Assembly: GCA_947497455.1 (NCBI GenBank)
Contig: CANMGU010000002.1
Coordinates: 714,506 to 778,505 of the forward strand
Length of the DNA: 64,000 nucleotides
Origin: an uncultured Sphingomonadaceae bacterium
GTDB lineage: Bacteria; Pseudomonadota; Alphaproteobacteria; Sphingomonadales; Sphingomonadaceae
Direction of reading: 5' to 3'
The first letter of the stretch is position 1; every line of letters starts with the position of its first letter. Shown piece by piece: positions 17,272 to 27,110 of this stretch. The notes under the pieces are model-generated. The model had not been told where the DNA came from. It was given only the letters and a program-made list of their open reading frames with translations, and searched no databases. The position numbers were made by a program, and so were the translations under genes.

Positions 17272-18399
17272 TCAGATATCCGCTAACAGAGGCATGGTTA
17301 GTTCCGCAACAAATCCGCCGGTTTCGGGTCGGTGAGTTTGTAGCTTGGCCTGCGCGCCAAATCTAGTCTCTAACCGGTCACGGACATTGGCCAGGCCGAT
17401 GCCATTATTCTGGTCGCTGGCTTTGTCTTGCGATTTGGTTTCACCATCATCGGCAACGGTTAATTTCAGGAAATCCCCCTTGGCTGACGCGCTGATGGTG
17501 ATGGTTACAGGCCGCTTGCTATGGGCCACGCCATGTTTGATCGCATTTTCCACCAGCGGCTGTAGAATCAGGCCCGGTACCAGCACATCGTCCAATTCCG
17601 CTGGAATATGCGTCTCCGTTTTCAAACGCTTGGGAAAGCGCACGGCTTCAATATCGAGATAGAGATTTTGCAGATGCACTTCTTCTGAGAGGGCGACATC
17701 TTCGAGCGGATCTCCAGACAGGCTTGTGCGATAGAATTTTGACAGGTTGAGGATCATTTCCTCGGCTTCTTCGGGCTGGCTGCGCATAACCAAGGTGCTA
17801 AGGCTGTTGAGTGTGTTGAACAGGAAGTGCGGATTGACCTGATAGCGCAAGCTGCGCAATTCGGCGTCCTGCGCAGCCTGGGCAAAACGGGCCGCCTTGC
17901 GTTCTACCGTGCGGACTTCCGAGGCATAGCTGAGCGTCAGGTATAACGATGCCCAGCTGATCATGAAGAAGAACCGCGAGATACTGTCTTCAACAATCAC
18001 CTTGAGCGCGAAATTCTCCTGCTCCATATATTTGCGCATCTCCTCCATATTCTTTTCATCGAAAAGGCTTTGGGGATCGTAGACATTGAACATGTAAAAG
18101 TTGAAAGCGGCTATTGCGATTGCGCAGGGGATAGCTCCTGCAAAAGCTGTGATGATCCGGGTGGAAAGCGCTTTGTCCTCAAAAAGCCGCAGCAACCGGT
18201 ACAACATGTAGGTGATACCGATACCCAGAATGGTTACGAAGACCCGGCGCACGGCCAGTTCTTCTTGCGCCGGCCAGTCTCCGACAGCGGCTCGCAAAGT
18301 AATGATTACCACATAAAATAACCAAAAACCGAGGATCGACAGGATTGCGACCTGTTGACCAACCGATGGTTTGTGATTTCCGATGTCGAATTTTCTCAT
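17272..18399 (-). CDS. LytS-type sensor histidine kinase
   Basis: 375 residues with about four membrane segments in the first 165 residues (VAILSILGFWLFYVVIIT, VFVTILGIGITYMLY, IITAFAGAIPCAIAIAAF, FFFMISWASLYLTLS). The His_kinase domain has the phospho-acceptor His191 in RYQVNPHFLFNTLN, and an HATPase domain follows (LVENAIKHG, NNGIGLANVRDRL). There is no extracellular sensor domain, so it probably senses a membrane or envelope state. It is the first gene of a two-gene operon with the LytTR regulator. Confidence 0.9.
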   Translation of the reverse strand: MRKFDIGNHKPSVGQQVAILSILGFWLFYVVIITLRAAVGDWPAQEELAVRRVFVTILGIGITYMLYRLLRLFEDKALSTRIITAFAGAIPCAIAIAAFNFYMFNVYDPQSLFDEKNMEEMRKYMEQENFALKVIVEDSISRFFFMISWASLYLTLSYASEVRTVERKAARFAQAAQDAELRSLRYQVNPHFLFNTLNSLSTLVMRSQPEEAEEMILNLSKFYRTSLSGDPLEDVALSEEVHLQNLYLDIEAVRFPKRLKTETHIPAELDDVLVPGLILQPLVENAIKHGVAHSKRPVTITISASAKGDFLKLTVADDGETKSQDKASDQNNGIGLANVRDRLETRFGAQAKLQTHRPETGGFVAELTMPLLADI

Positions 18400-18471
18400 T
18401 AGACGCCTAATTTCTCATTGGCTGACAGCTTAGGATAAAATGGTATCAATTGTCTCTATCGGAATCGTGTC

Positions 18472-18502
18472 CGGTCGAAACAGGGTTGCCGTTGGTCGAA
18501 AC
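18472..18502. promoter_or_regulatory. Direct repeat of GGTCGAAAC, 21-bp period (candidate LytTR site)
   Basis: GGTCGAAAC at 18473-18481 is repeated exactly at 18494-18502, a centre spacing of 21 bp. The second copy sits in GCCGTTGGT, which fits the published LytTR consensus [TA][AC][CA]GTTN[AG][TG] at eight of nine positions. The site is about 75-105 bp upstream of the sensor kinase gene, so autoregulation is likely. Confidence 0.55.
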
Positions 18503-18650
18503 TTTCGGTTGCGGCCGTGTAATTTCCAAGATTTTTGAACCTCTTGGGAACAAACTACCGCCAAATTCTACTATGATTAATCAAATCCTAACCATGTTTT
18601 GGTCAAGTGACGTTCGTGGGGACAGACACTGTTCCAGAGTAGGAGTTACG

Positions 18651-19202
18651 ATGACCAAAGCGATGCAACCGGTACCAGGCGCGATGACCCTGTCGGAAAT
18701 GAAAGAATTTGCGAGCTTTGGTTCGGCGACCCAACGCTATATCCGACGTTCGCTTGATGTCGGACTGGAACGCTCCGATGCGATCGAAACCTGGTCACGC
18801 GATGCGGTTGAGGAAGCCGGTATCAAGGTACAGATGAAGCTCTACAAGCGGCTGGCCGACATTCGTAAAGCCATTCCGCAAGACTGTGCGGTCGACAGCA
18901 TCGAAAAATTCATGCCAGCCCTGATGACATTATCGGCCTATGATCTGGGGCAAGGGCGGATCAATTGCTTTTCGGCCTACCGTTTTCTCTATGAACGGCT
19001 GCTCGGACCTGATGCACGGCCATGGTTGCCCGGCAGTTTCTGTGCCGCCGCCTCTCTGCCGCATTTGCATCCGAAGACCCGCAAGGGCCTGTTGCAGTCG
19101 ATCAGCGAAGCGGCTGCCACTGCACCTGGCTGGTCTACCCGCGAGCCTAGTTTCTTTCCTGAATGGGTCGAGAAGGTCGATATGAACAAGGCGGCACATT
19201 AA
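18651..19202 (+). CDS. Cytoplasmic protein of unknown function
   Basis: 183 residues that I do not recognise. The ATG at 18651 is behind AGGAGTTACG and is preferred over a frame open to 18450, which would run through the LytTR-like repeats. No signal peptide or membrane segment. It is mostly helical, with a Lys/Arg-rich middle (KLYKRLADIRKAI) and Trp/Pro-rich end (GWSTREPSFFPEWVEKV). It is divergent from the LytS/LytTR operon and ends in its own terminator. It could be a target of that system, but only position suggests this. Confidence 0.6.
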   Translation: MTKAMQPVPGAMTLSEMKEFASFGSATQRYIRRSLDVGLERSDAIETWSRDAVEEAGIKVQMKLYKRLADIRKAIPQDCAVDSIEKFMPALMTLSAYDLGQGRINCFSAYRFLYERLLGPDARPWLPGSFCAAASLPHLHPKTRKGLLQSISEAAATAPGWSTREPSFFPEWVEKVDMNKAAH

Positions 19203-19235
19203 GCCGGCTCTTTCAGCGATTATTTGCCGGCTTTT
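19201..19235 (+). terminator. Intrinsic terminator
   Basis: An 8-bp stem (AAGCCGGC with GCCGGCTT), a 17-base loop and a short T-run. It starts on the stop codon of the preceding gene. Confidence 0.7.
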
Positions 19236-19343
19236 CCATCAGCAACCGGCGGGAAATAAGAGTTTCTGCTGGAACAGCCTTGCGCTTGTCGAGCGTCTCC
19301 ATGATAGTCAGTTGTAATCGACACAAAGAAAGCTGACATACAG

Positions 19344-20309
19344 ATGCGTCCCTACCCAAAACTGATTGCGGCATGGCTATGCCTGTTTCTTGCCTTTCCA
19401 GCGCTGGCCGGCGAACCTGTGTTCCCGGGTGGCGGTGCGGTTGGTCTGGAGCCACCCGGAGCCATGACAGTGGCGGACAGTTTCGCAGGATTTCGCGATA
19501 GTGCAGAAGGGGCCTCGATATTGATCGCGGAATTTCCAGTGGAAGCCTATGCGGAAATCGCACCGAAATTTACTGCAGAAACTCTGGCGGCGCGTATGAA
19601 GGTCACTAGGCCGGTTGAAAAGCTAACATTGGCCGGTGATGTCGAGGCCGTTCTGGCAACAGGTTTGCAGACCCAGGCGGGTATCGAATATCGCAAATGG
19701 GTAATGATCGCGCGCAATAGCGACAGCACGGCAATGGTGACCGTGCAGATACCATCAGCCAGCAAGGTCTATCCCGATGCCGAGGTGGAAGCGGCGCTAC
19801 AATCCGTTCGCTTCCAACCGCGCGGGTCATTGGAGGACGAAATTGCGCGATTGCCGTTCGCTATCGGTGATCGGGCTGATTTCCGGGCCGTACGTACTCT
19901 GGCGGGTAGCGGCATGATCCTGACCGATGGCCCCAAGGACGTCGTGGCTGACGGGTCACAACCCATTGTCATCATCGCTTCCAGTCTTGGTAACAATCCT
20001 GCGATCGGAGCACTGAGCGAAGAGCAGCGTGAACAATTGGCGGTAAAGGCCATCCAGGGCCTGAACTTCACGGATTTTCGGGCCGAGTCCACAGAGGTCG
20101 AAGAGGATGGTGATGTCCTGATTTCCGGTAGCGGGACGAATAGTGGCGGACAACAAATGATGCTCCGCCAGATCATGCGTTTCGGTGGTGGCGGCCATGT
20201 CCGCACGGTGTGTATCTTCGCCTCTGAACAGAATATCGCGGCACGCTGTGATCAGGTGGGTCAGGCGGTGACTTTGAAGGCTAGCGCAGAAAGCGCAAGC
20301 GAGGATTAA
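19344..20309 (+). CDS. Exported protein of unknown function
   Basis: 321 residues with a signal peptide (PKLIAAWLCLFLAFPALAGE, cleaved near residue 22). The mature part is mixed alpha/beta with repeated strand-like stretches (KWVMIARNSDSTAMVTVQIP, KDVVADGSQPIVIIASSL) and a Gly-rich end (GGGGHVRTVCIFASEQ). I recognise no catalytic motif. The last four bases overlap the stop region of the convergent PF10118 gene. The signal peptide and composition make it a convincing gene; the function is not assigned. Confidence 0.6.
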   Translation: MRPYPKLIAAWLCLFLAFPALAGEPVFPGGGAVGLEPPGAMTVADSFAGFRDSAEGASILIAEFPVEAYAEIAPKFTAETLAARMKVTRPVEKLTLAGDVEAVLATGLQTQAGIEYRKWVMIARNSDSTAMVTVQIPSASKVYPDAEVEAALQSVRFQPRGSLEDEIARLPFAIGDRADFRAVRTLAGSGMILTDGPKDVVADGSQPIVIIASSLGNNPAIGALSEEQREQLAVKAIQGLNFTDFRAESTEVEEDGDVLISGSGTNSGGQQMMLRQIMRFGGGGHVRTVCIFASEQNIAARCDQVGQAVTLKASAESASED

Positions 20310-21244
20310 GTCCTGGCAGTGTTTAAGTTGTCCAGCAGGGCGGCTTCAAATTCGCTTTCCGCCAGATCGATAAGATGCCGGTCATCTTCATTCCACGGAT
20401 GAAAGCCGGGTAGGAAAAATTTGATCCACGGTACGATGACCTTCCGCGCCACGCCAGGCGTGAATAGCAGGAAGCCAAGCAACTTCATCTTGGTGCGCAA
20501 GCCGGTAAAGCCATCCTGTGCGAGCAGATCGAGCGAATCCCGGTAGCGATTGGTCCAGAAATTACGCGTGATGATTAGCATCATCAGTGATTTGACTTTC
20601 CAGCGCTGCCATCGCGTCCAGTCTCGGGTTGCATAGAGCCAAGTGTCATAGGCCACGCCCTTATGCTCGATCTCTTCGAGCGCATGCCAGCGCCACAGAT
20701 CGGCAGTTTCCTTGTCGGCATTTTCAAAATGCTTCGGATTGGCGATGAACTGCTGCGCCATGATCGCTGTGAAATGTTCGAGGATCATGGTCGCCGCGAG
20801 ATTAGCGATCGCAGGTCGTCCCTTGGTCAATTCGAGCGATTCGGCAATCCGCTTTTCGATTTTGTCGGTGTCATAACCGGACTCTTCCACACGGCGGTTA
20901 AGCGCAACATGCTCGCGGGTATGGATGATTTCCTGCTTTACGAATGCCCGAATTTCTTTCTGAAGTTTCTCCGGCGTGACATCGCGAAAGGCTTTCACGC
21001 TTTCAATAAAAAACGCTTCTCCGCGCGGGAAGGTAAGGGATAGTGAATTATAAAAGGCGGTGGCAACGGGATCGTCATTTAGCCACCATCGACCTGGCTG
21101 CTCTTCAGAATCCCGCCCAAAGCGGCGATCACGCGGTGTTATCACGTGACCTTTCGGCGTCGGAGTTTCAATTGTTTCCGGTTCAGCTTGCCCGCTGCCG
21201 AGCTCGTTCATAAGGGGCATGTTCATAAGGGGTCGCTTTTGCAT
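20306..21244 (-). CDS. Metal-dependent hydrolase family protein (PF10118-like), copy 1
   Basis: 312 residues from the ATG at 21244; the longer frame begins with a TTG inside the divergent palindrome. Conserved acidic/His motifs (QEIIHTREHVALNRRVEES, then ATMILEHFTAIMA and HALEEIEHKGVAYDTWLY) give the E..H / E..H pattern of a ferritin-like di-metal helical bundle. This is the PF10118 family, annotated only as predicted metal-dependent hydrolase. No signal peptide. It is divergent from a TetR gene, its likely regulator. A paralogue lies at 27111-28073. Confidence 0.75.
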   Translation of the reverse strand: MQKRPLMNMPLMNELGSGQAEPETIETPTPKGHVITPRDRRFGRDSEEQPGRWWLNDDPVATAFYNSLSLTFPRGEAFFIESVKAFRDVTPEKLQKEIRAFVKQEIIHTREHVALNRRVEESGYDTDKIEKRIAESLELTKGRPAIANLAATMILEHFTAIMAQQFIANPKHFENADKETADLWRWHALEEIEHKGVAYDTWLYATRDWTRWQRWKVKSLMMLIITRNFWTNRYRDSLDLLAQDGFTGLRTKMKLLGFLLFTPGVARKVIVPWIKFFLPGFHPWNEDDRHLIDLAESEFEAALLDNLNTART

Positions 21245-21256
21245 AAAATGCGGTTT

Positions 21257-21268
21257 AAATTGCAATTT
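21257..21268. promoter_or_regulatory. 12-bp palindrome between PF10118 and TetR genes
   Basis: AAATTGCAATTT, a perfect palindrome in the 47-bp gap between the divergent start codons, with GCATAAAATGC just beside it (21241-21251). It is well placed to be the TetR operator controlling both directions; AT-richness limits confidence. Confidence 0.35.
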
Positions 21269-21291
21269 GGATATTAGGGTTACTTACATAG

Positions 21292-21888
21292 ATGTCAATA
21301 GCTAAACGACGCCTCTCGCCTCAGGAAAGCCGCAGCATGGCCTTGGCCGCTGCCCGTGACCTGTTGATTGAAGCAGGGCCACAGGCGGTGACGCTGAAGG
21401 CCGTTGCGTCCCGGATCGGCCGGACGCACGCCAATTTGCTACACCATTTTGGGTCCGCATCGGGCTTGCAAAAGTCACTCGCGCAGTATCTCACGGATCA
21501 GGTTTGTGGGTCTATCGCAGAGGCTGTGCTGAAATCGCGGACAGGTGAGGGTAGTGTGCGGGATATTGTCGATCTGACCTTCGATGCTTTTGACAAGCAG
21601 GGAGCAGGTGCCTTGTCGTCGTGGATGTTGCTAACTGGCAATGAAGATGCGCTGGACCCGATTGTCGATGCTATTCACGCACTTGTCGACGAAGTCGGTG
21701 AAGGTGGCCACGAAGATCGCGAGATGCATGAGGACACACTGACGCTGGTCCTGATGGCATTGGGGGATGCATTGATCGGAGAGCGGCTTGCAGGTTCGCT
21801 CGATCTGCCCAGGCATAGTGCTCGTGACCTGGCCGAGCGGCATCTGGAACATGCACTGGATCGCTGGAAGCAGGAACACGGAGTCTGA
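21292..21888 (+). CDS. TetR-family transcriptional regulator
   Basis: 198 residues with the TetR helix-turn-helix near the N-terminus (AARDLLIEAGPQAVTLKAVA, then RIGRTHANLLHHFGSASGLQ). The C-terminal ligand domain is divergent, as usual. The NLLHHFGS variant of the recognition helix is common in alphaproteobacterial members. It is divergent from the PF10118 hydrolase, so it probably controls that gene and itself. The ligand is unknown; a lipid or acyl compound is only a guess from the neighbourhood. Confidence 0.85.
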   Translation: MSIAKRRLSPQESRSMALAAARDLLIEAGPQAVTLKAVASRIGRTHANLLHHFGSASGLQKSLAQYLTDQVCGSIAEAVLKSRTGEGSVRDIVDLTFDAFDKQGAGALSSWMLLTGNEDALDPIVDAIHALVDEVGEGGHEDREMHEDTLTLVLMALGDALIGERLAGSLDLPRHSARDLAERHLEHALDRWKQEHGV

Positions 21889-21942
21889 CTGGGCTGCCCT
21901 TAGGGAACAACTCCGCTATTGAACGAGAATCAGTGTGCCGGT

Positions 21943-22371
21943 TCAGGCAGTGGCGAACAGCGCATCATCATCAGCAAAGGCCTTGAATTCGAGCGCATTG
22001 CCACTGGGATCGCAAAAAAACATCGTTGCCTGTTCGCCGGTCTCACCGCGAAAGCGGACGGTTGGTGCGATCACGAATTTTGTCCCATGCTGCTTTAATC
22101 GTTCTGCCAGGGCTTCCCATTGGACCATGGTCAGCACCACACCGAAATGGGGCACGGGCACGTTTTCGCCATCTACCGCATTGGTAACTGTGTCGGGCTT
22201 TGCATGGGAATCCAGATGGGTGACAATCTGATGACCGTAAAGGTTGAAATCAATCCACTGATCGCTGCTTCTGCCTTCTTCGCAGCCCAGCAAGTCGCCG
22301 TAGAAACGACGGGCGGCCGCCAAATCATTAACCGGAAAGGCGAGGTGAAAGGGGCGAAGTTCAATGTTCAA
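21943..22371 (-). CDS. VOC-family (glyoxalase/dioxygenase fold) protein
   Basis: 142 residues using the TTG at 22371, giving [17 protein letters not shown]; this start overlaps the upstream gene by 11 bp and gives the normal family length. Two betaalphabetabetabeta halves are visible: [20 protein letters not shown] with the first metal His, and [20 protein letters not shown], ending with [17 protein letters not shown] with the Glu ligand. VOC proteins include glyoxalases, dioxygenases and resistance proteins; the exact activity is not predictable. A longer frame to 22419 lacks family similarity at its N-terminus. Confidence 0.75.
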   Translation of the reverse strand: MNIELRPFHLAFPVNDLAAARRFYGDLLGCEEGRSSDQWIDFNLYGHQIVTHLDSHAKPDTVTNAVDGENVPVPHFGVVLTMVQWEALAERLKQHGTKFVIAPTVRFRGETGEQATMFFCDPSGNALEFKAFADDDALFATA

Positions 22372-23044
22372 AATTCTGCTCCTTTTTCTTGGGCGCGGCC
22401 AGTGCAAAACAATGGTCAATATCCAACTCGGACTGGTCCTTTCGCCGAACGCTCATGTCTTCGCGAATCTGAGTCAGAATGACATCGCTTTCATTGCCAC
22501 TTTTGCCCTCCTCCCGCATCGTTTCGCGGGCCCGGCTGTCGAGAACAAAGGCCAAAGTCTTCAAATCCTGAGCCATTTTTGACAGCTTTTCCCGGCGATA
22601 AACTTCCTCATAAGCAAGCTGCATCATCGCTGCGCATTGATTCAGCGTCGGCTTGGGCTTTGCGGGCAGTTCGGTCTCTAAAAGCGGCAGACATCTGGCC
22701 ATTTCTTCAGCTACGACTTCCTGGGGCTCAGCAACATTTTTTACTTTAGCCTGTTGGTCCGCAACCGCAGTCAGAATCGCGTCGCGCACTTGTTCGCGCG
22801 ACCGACCTGTCTCCACCATGACCCGCTCGCCAACCTGACCAGCATAGGTCCGGCCACGTTCCGTGAGCAAGGGATAGGAAAGTGCGCTTTCGATTCCGCG
22901 CTCCTGTTCCGATGCAACAATCGCAAAGGCCGCCACGCAAGACAGATCGCGCTTGTGAATATCGGTCAGAGCGGTTGCATCGGGCTTGTCATCGGCTGGT
23001 GTGGGTTGCGCTAGCGCCAGCAATAGCAGCATGATTTTTTCCAT
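22361..23044 (-). CDS. Exported protein of unknown function
   Basis: 227 residues from the ATG at 23044, which starts a short signal-like stretch ([19 protein letters not shown]). The rest is helical and charged with conserved-looking cysteines ([50 protein letters not shown]). I do not recognise the family. The segment [13 protein letters not shown] resembles small periplasmic helical proteins of sphingomonads. It is the upstream partner of the VOC gene (11-bp overlap), so the two are likely translated from one message. Confidence 0.6.
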   Translation of the reverse strand: MEKIMLLLLALAQPTPADDKPDATALTDIHKRDLSCVAAFAIVASEQERGIESALSYPLLTERGRTYAGQVGERVMVETGRSREQVRDAILTAVADQQAKVKNVAEPQEVVAEEMARCLPLLETELPAKPKPTLNQCAAMMQLAYEEVYRREKLSKMAQDLKTLAFVLDSRARETMREEGKSGNESDVILTQIREDMSVRRKDQSELDIDHCFALAAPKKKEQNFEH

Positions 23045-23288
23045 GCCGATCCTATAGCGGGGCATGATGGTTTGCGGCAAACAACAATTGCCAAATAACG
23101 CTTTCCTGCAGTCCAGCCGGAATGGAAATCAGCAATTACGTCCTGTCAAACCACTATCTGCTGGTCTGCTCGAATGTCCCAAATAGTTAAATTGCGATGT
23201 TGTTTTCGGGTGATTCTCTGCCGAAACAGTCTAAACGTGTCCCGATATATATGGTCAAAAAGAACGGATAGTCGGTAGTTGGTAATTA

Positions 23289-24917
23289 ATGTTTGAACCT
23301 GTCCTTCGAAAACGGCACAAACCGACGGTGCAAATTCTTATTGACCTGCTCCGCAAATATCCATTCTGGCTGTCGCTAGTTGCTGGTACGCTTTCGGCAA
23401 CCGGATTTGCGCCATTGAGCCTGTGGCCAATCAGCCTGCTCGCGCTGGCTTTATGGCTCGCGATTATTGACCGTGTCGAAAGCCGAAAGGCGGCTTTCTT
23501 TTCCGGTTGGCTATTTGGTCTCGGGCATTTTATCGTCGGGCTCAACTGGATTGCCAAAGCCTTTACCTTTCAAGCGGCGATGCCCGAATGGCTGGGCTAT
23601 ATCGCGGTGGTTCTGTTGTCGCTCTACCTGGCTGTCTATCCCGCATTAGCAGCGCTTGGTGCCTGGTTGCTGGGAAGGGGACGACCGCTTGTATTCGTTC
23701 TTGCCCTTGCTGGTTTCTGGATCCTTACCGAATGGCTGCGCAGTTGGGTCTTTAGCGGATTTATCTGGAATCCGCTGGGGGTGATTGCGGTCGAAGGCAG
23801 ATATGCCTTAAGTGCCCGGTCCATTGGAACCTATGGCCTTTCCGGCGTGGTCATTGGCATCGCTGGTCTTGTGGGTTCGGCGGTAGGCGGAATAATCGCC
23901 TTGAAATGGCGGATCATTATCCGGAGAATCTTTGATCTGGTCATTGTCGCTCTGGGTGCTGCGACATTGGCTATAGTCGGAAGCGGAGCTGATCGCACGC
24001 CCTCTCTCGATCAGCCTAATATTACCGTGGTCCAGCCCAATATTGGACAACAGGACAAGTGGCAGGCCGGTTATGAGGAACAAAACCTCGCCAAATTGGC
24101 GGGACTCACCAGACGCGAAGATAATGAACCGCGCATTCTTTTCTGGCCGGAAGCCGCGATTCCAGATTATCTCGAAACCGGCTATCCACAGCGCTATTAT
24201 TATGGTCGCCCGCCGACAATGGTGCGCGCGCAGCTCGCCAGCTTGATGAAGCCTGGCGACGTGTTGGTGCTCGGTGCGCTGAAGCTGGAATTTGACGATA
24301 CCGCTCCGCCGGATGGAAGACGGGCTATTGGAGCACGCAATAGTGTCTTTGCAATGGATTCAGATCGCGAATTGATTGGCCGCTATGACAAAAGTCATTT
24401 GGTTCCTTATGGCGAATATCTCCCGATGCGGCCGCTTCTCTCTGCTATTGGTCTATCGCGGCTAGCGCCAGGAGATTTTGATTTCTGGCCGGGTCCGGGT
24501 CCGCGTTCCTTGGAACTGGACCGCTTTGGTAAAGCTGGCCTGCAGGTCTGCTATGAGATTATCTTTTCCGGCCAGGTCGTGCATCAGGAGGACCGACCCG
24601 ATTTCATCTTCAATCCATCCAACGATGCTTGGTTCGGTGCATGGGGGCCGCCGCAACATCTCGTTCAGGCACGGTTGCGAGCGGTTGAAGAAGGGTTGCC
24701 GGTCATTCGCTCGACGCCGACCGGAATATCCGCTGTGATCACCAGTAAGGGCAGAGTAGTTGAAAGCGTCCCGATGGGGCAGGCGGGCCGGATCGACACC
24801 AAATTGCCGCCGCCAGAAAACCCCACATTGTTCGCGCGATATGGAAATATCCTGTCGCTGGGATTTGCGCTGATTTTGCTCATCTGCGCCATTGCCATCC
24901 GGCTTCGCTCGCGTTAA
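23289..24917 (+). CDS. lnt: Apolipoprotein N-acyltransferase
   Basis: 542 residues: about seven to eight membrane helices (residues 20-220), the nitrilase-like periplasmic domain, and a final helix (LGFALILLICAIAIRL). The catalytic triad is visible: Glu in ILFWPEAAIPDY, Lys in GRYDKSHLVPYGEYLPMR, and Cys in GLQVCYEIIFSG. Lnt adds the third acyl chain to outer membrane lipoproteins at the inner membrane. It is followed by metK and trmB on the same strand with short gaps. Confidence 0.95.
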   Translation: MFEPVLRKRHKPTVQILIDLLRKYPFWLSLVAGTLSATGFAPLSLWPISLLALALWLAIIDRVESRKAAFFSGWLFGLGHFIVGLNWIAKAFTFQAAMPEWLGYIAVVLLSLYLAVYPALAALGAWLLGRGRPLVFVLALAGFWILTEWLRSWVFSGFIWNPLGVIAVEGRYALSARSIGTYGLSGVVIGIAGLVGSAVGGIIALKWRIIIRRIFDLVIVALGAATLAIVGSGADRTPSLDQPNITVVQPNIGQQDKWQAGYEEQNLAKLAGLTRREDNEPRILFWPEAAIPDYLETGYPQRYYYGRPPTMVRAQLASLMKPGDVLVLGALKLEFDDTAPPDGRRAIGARNSVFAMDSDRELIGRYDKSHLVPYGEYLPMRPLLSAIGLSRLAPGDFDFWPGPGPRSLELDRFGKAGLQVCYEIIFSGQVVHQEDRPDFIFNPSNDAWFGAWGPPQHLVQARLRAVEEGLPVIRSTPTGISAVITSKGRVVESVPMGQAGRIDTKLPPPENPTLFARYGNILSLGFALILLICAIAIRLRSR

Positions 24918-24985
24918 GGAGCGCATATAAACCTTTCTTTATATCCGAACTCCGCATCCCCAGGCGGTAAATACTAGGAAAAGCC

Positions 24986-26197
24986 ATGCGTTCTGAATTT
25001 ATCTTCACCTCTGAATCTGTATCTGAAGGCCATCCGGACAAGGTATCCGACCAGATTTCGGATGCGATTGTTGATCTGTTTCTGTCCAAAGATCCCGAAG
25101 CGCGTGTTGCGTGTGAAACCCTGACAACGACCGATAGGGTCATTCTTGCCGGCGAAGTACGCGGCAAGGGTATGATCGATATTGATGGCAACTGGGCGCC
25201 GGGCGCACAGGAAGAAATCCAGACCGTGGTCCGCGAGACGGTGAAGAAAATCGGCTATGAGCAGGACGGCTTTCACTGGCAGAACCTGACTTTTGAGAAT
25301 CACCTTCACCCGCAATCTGCCCATATTGCACAGGGCGTCGATGAAAGCGGCAACAAGGATGAAGGTGCCGGCGACCAGGGCATCATGTTCGGTTATGCCA
25401 GCGACGAAACACCGGATCTGATGCCGGCAACGCTGCAATATTCACATCAGATATTGAAGCAGATGGCAGCAGATCGCCACAGCGGCAAGGCACCGTTTCT
25501 AGAGCCTGATAGCAAGAGTCAGGTGACGTTGCGCTATGTCAATGAAGTGCCCGTCGAAGCGACCGCGCTGGTCGTTTCCACGCAGCATGCGCCTGGCTAT
25601 TATAAGGATAGCGACAATCCTGCGCTTTACGAAGAATTGCGCGAATATGTAATGGGCGTGTTCCATTCCGTGCTGCCAGATGGTTTTATTACCGATAACA
25701 CGGTCATTCACGTCAATCCCACTGGCCGCTTTGAAATTGGAGGACCGGACGGTGATGCGGGTCTGACCGGGCGCAAAATCATTGTCGATACCTATGGTGG
25801 TGCCAGTCCGCATGGCGGCGGCGCTTTTTCCGGTAAAGACCCCACCAAAGTCGATCGGTCTGCGGCCTATATCACCCGGTATCTCGCGAAAAACATCGTT
25901 GCTGCCGGTCTCGCCAAACGCTGTGCCATCCAGCTGTCTTACGCCATTGGTGTCGCGGAACCTTTGTCGATCAATGTCGATTTGCATGGCACCGGAACGG
26001 TGAGTGAAGAGAAGCTTGAAGAAATTTTGCCGAAACTGGTCCGGTTGACGCCAAAAGGCATTCGCACCCATCTCGGTCTCAATAAGCCGATATACAGCCC
26101 GACCGCAGCCTATGGGCATTTCGGACGCAAGGCCAATGGCGACCTTTTCACTTGGGAAAAGACCGATTTGGTGGATGCTCTAAAAGCGGCTTTTTAA
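24986..26197 (+). CDS. metK: S-adenosylmethionine synthetase
   Basis: 403 residues, normal for MetK. Signature motifs are present: [36 protein letters not shown], and [19 protein letters not shown]. It makes S-adenosylmethionine from ATP and methionine, including the donor used by the tRNA methyltransferase encoded 28 bp downstream. The 68-bp leader contains an AT-rich ATATAAA/TTTATAT hairpin (24925-24944) but no SAM riboswitch consensus that I recognise. Confidence 0.97.
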   Translation: MRSEFIFTSESVSEGHPDKVSDQISDAIVDLFLSKDPEARVACETLTTTDRVILAGEVRGKGMIDIDGNWAPGAQEEIQTVVRETVKKIGYEQDGFHWQNLTFENHLHPQSAHIAQGVDESGNKDEGAGDQGIMFGYASDETPDLMPATLQYSHQILKQMAADRHSGKAPFLEPDSKSQVTLRYVNEVPVEATALVVSTQHAPGYYKDSDNPALYEELREYVMGVFHSVLPDGFITDNTVIHVNPTGRFEIGGPDGDAGLTGRKIIVDTYGGASPHGGGAFSGKDPTKVDRSAAYITRYLAKNIVAAGLAKRCAIQLSYAIGVAEPLSINVDLHGTGTVSEEKLEEILPKLVRLTPKGIRTHLGLNKPIYSPTAAYGHFGRKANGDLFTWEKTDLVDALKAAF

Positions 26198-26225
26198 ATC
26201 ACATCAGGGCTGCTAACGGCGCTGG

Positions 26226-26921
26226 ATGACTAGCAAGCAGAATCAGGATCCGACAACCATCCGTCAGCTTTATGGACGGAGGCAAGGCCATGCGCTCCGC
26301 GACGGGCAGGTCGAATTGGTGGAAAAGCTGCTGCCCCAAATCAGCGTACCGACAGAGGGACCGGTTTCCTCGCCGGTCCTATTTGGTGATGATCGGCCGC
26401 TGCATTTTGAGATTGGTTTTGGTGCTGGAGAGCATATGGCAGCGCGCGCCGATATGCTGCCAGATCATGGCTTCATCGGTTGCGAACCCTATCTGAATGG
26501 TGTTGTCGGTGCGTTGCAGCATGTACGCGAGCAGGTCTTACCCAATATTCGACTACATATGGGCAATGCGCTTGATGTGCTGGAACGCATACCAGACGAC
26601 ACCCTGAGCTTTGTCTATTTGTTGCACCCCGATCCCTGGCCCAAGGCGCGCCACGCAAAACGGCGGTTTATGAACCATGGTCCGGTCGATCTGATCGCAG
26701 CCAAGCTGAAACCCGGTGGAGAGTTTCGTTTCGGCACTGATCATCCTGTCTATCTGGAATGGGCGATGATGATCATGAACCAGCGCAACGAGTTTAGCTG
26801 GCTGTGCGACGGTCCAGAAAGCTGGACGAATCGTCCAGGAGGATGGCCAGAAACCCGTTATGAGGCCAAAGCCCGGCGGCAGGGGCATGAAGTCTGGTAT
26901 TTTCGCTATCAACGCAAATGA
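26226..26921 (+). CDS. trmB: tRNA (guanine-N7)-methyltransferase
   Basis: 231 residues, a Rossmann-fold methyltransferase. FEIGFGAGEHMAARA is the SAM-binding motif; LLHPDPWPKARHAKRRFM is the PDPWxKxRHxKRR signature specific to TrmB, which methylates G46 in tRNA. The remaining family motif (FGTDHPVYLEWAM) is also present. It follows metK, an association that makes sense for supply of the methyl donor. Confidence 0.95.
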   Translation: MTSKQNQDPTTIRQLYGRRQGHALRDGQVELVEKLLPQISVPTEGPVSSPVLFGDDRPLHFEIGFGAGEHMAARADMLPDHGFIGCEPYLNGVVGALQHVREQVLPNIRLHMGNALDVLERIPDDTLSFVYLLHPDPWPKARHAKRRFMNHGPVDLIAAKLKPGGEFRFGTDHPVYLEWAMMIMNQRNEFSWLCDGPESWTNRPGGWPETRYEAKARRQGHEVWYFRYQRK

Positions 26922-27110
26922 GACTTTGGCGCTGTTCGGCGTTAACGTCGTTTTACTGCAATCTATATTTGAATCGCCTTGTAAACAGCCAGTTAACCGT
27001 GAATTTATTCGCTGTCGTAGGTATTTTGTTAACCCTCCCAATCTATAAATTGCTTAACCAAAAAGACTGGTCGCACAGCTATTGGATTTTCTAGGAGGCC
27101 ACAGATAGGA

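Noticed and set aside
24918..24985. Possible SAM riboswitch before metK
   Set aside because: Only an AT-rich 7-bp hairpin is present; I could not match the SAM-II or SAM/SAH consensus.
26926..27060. Possible CtrA site before the second PF10118 gene
   Set aside because: Several TTAAC half-sites, but each N7 pair has at least one mismatch (for example TTAA-N7-TTAC at 26942-26956), so not called as a feature.
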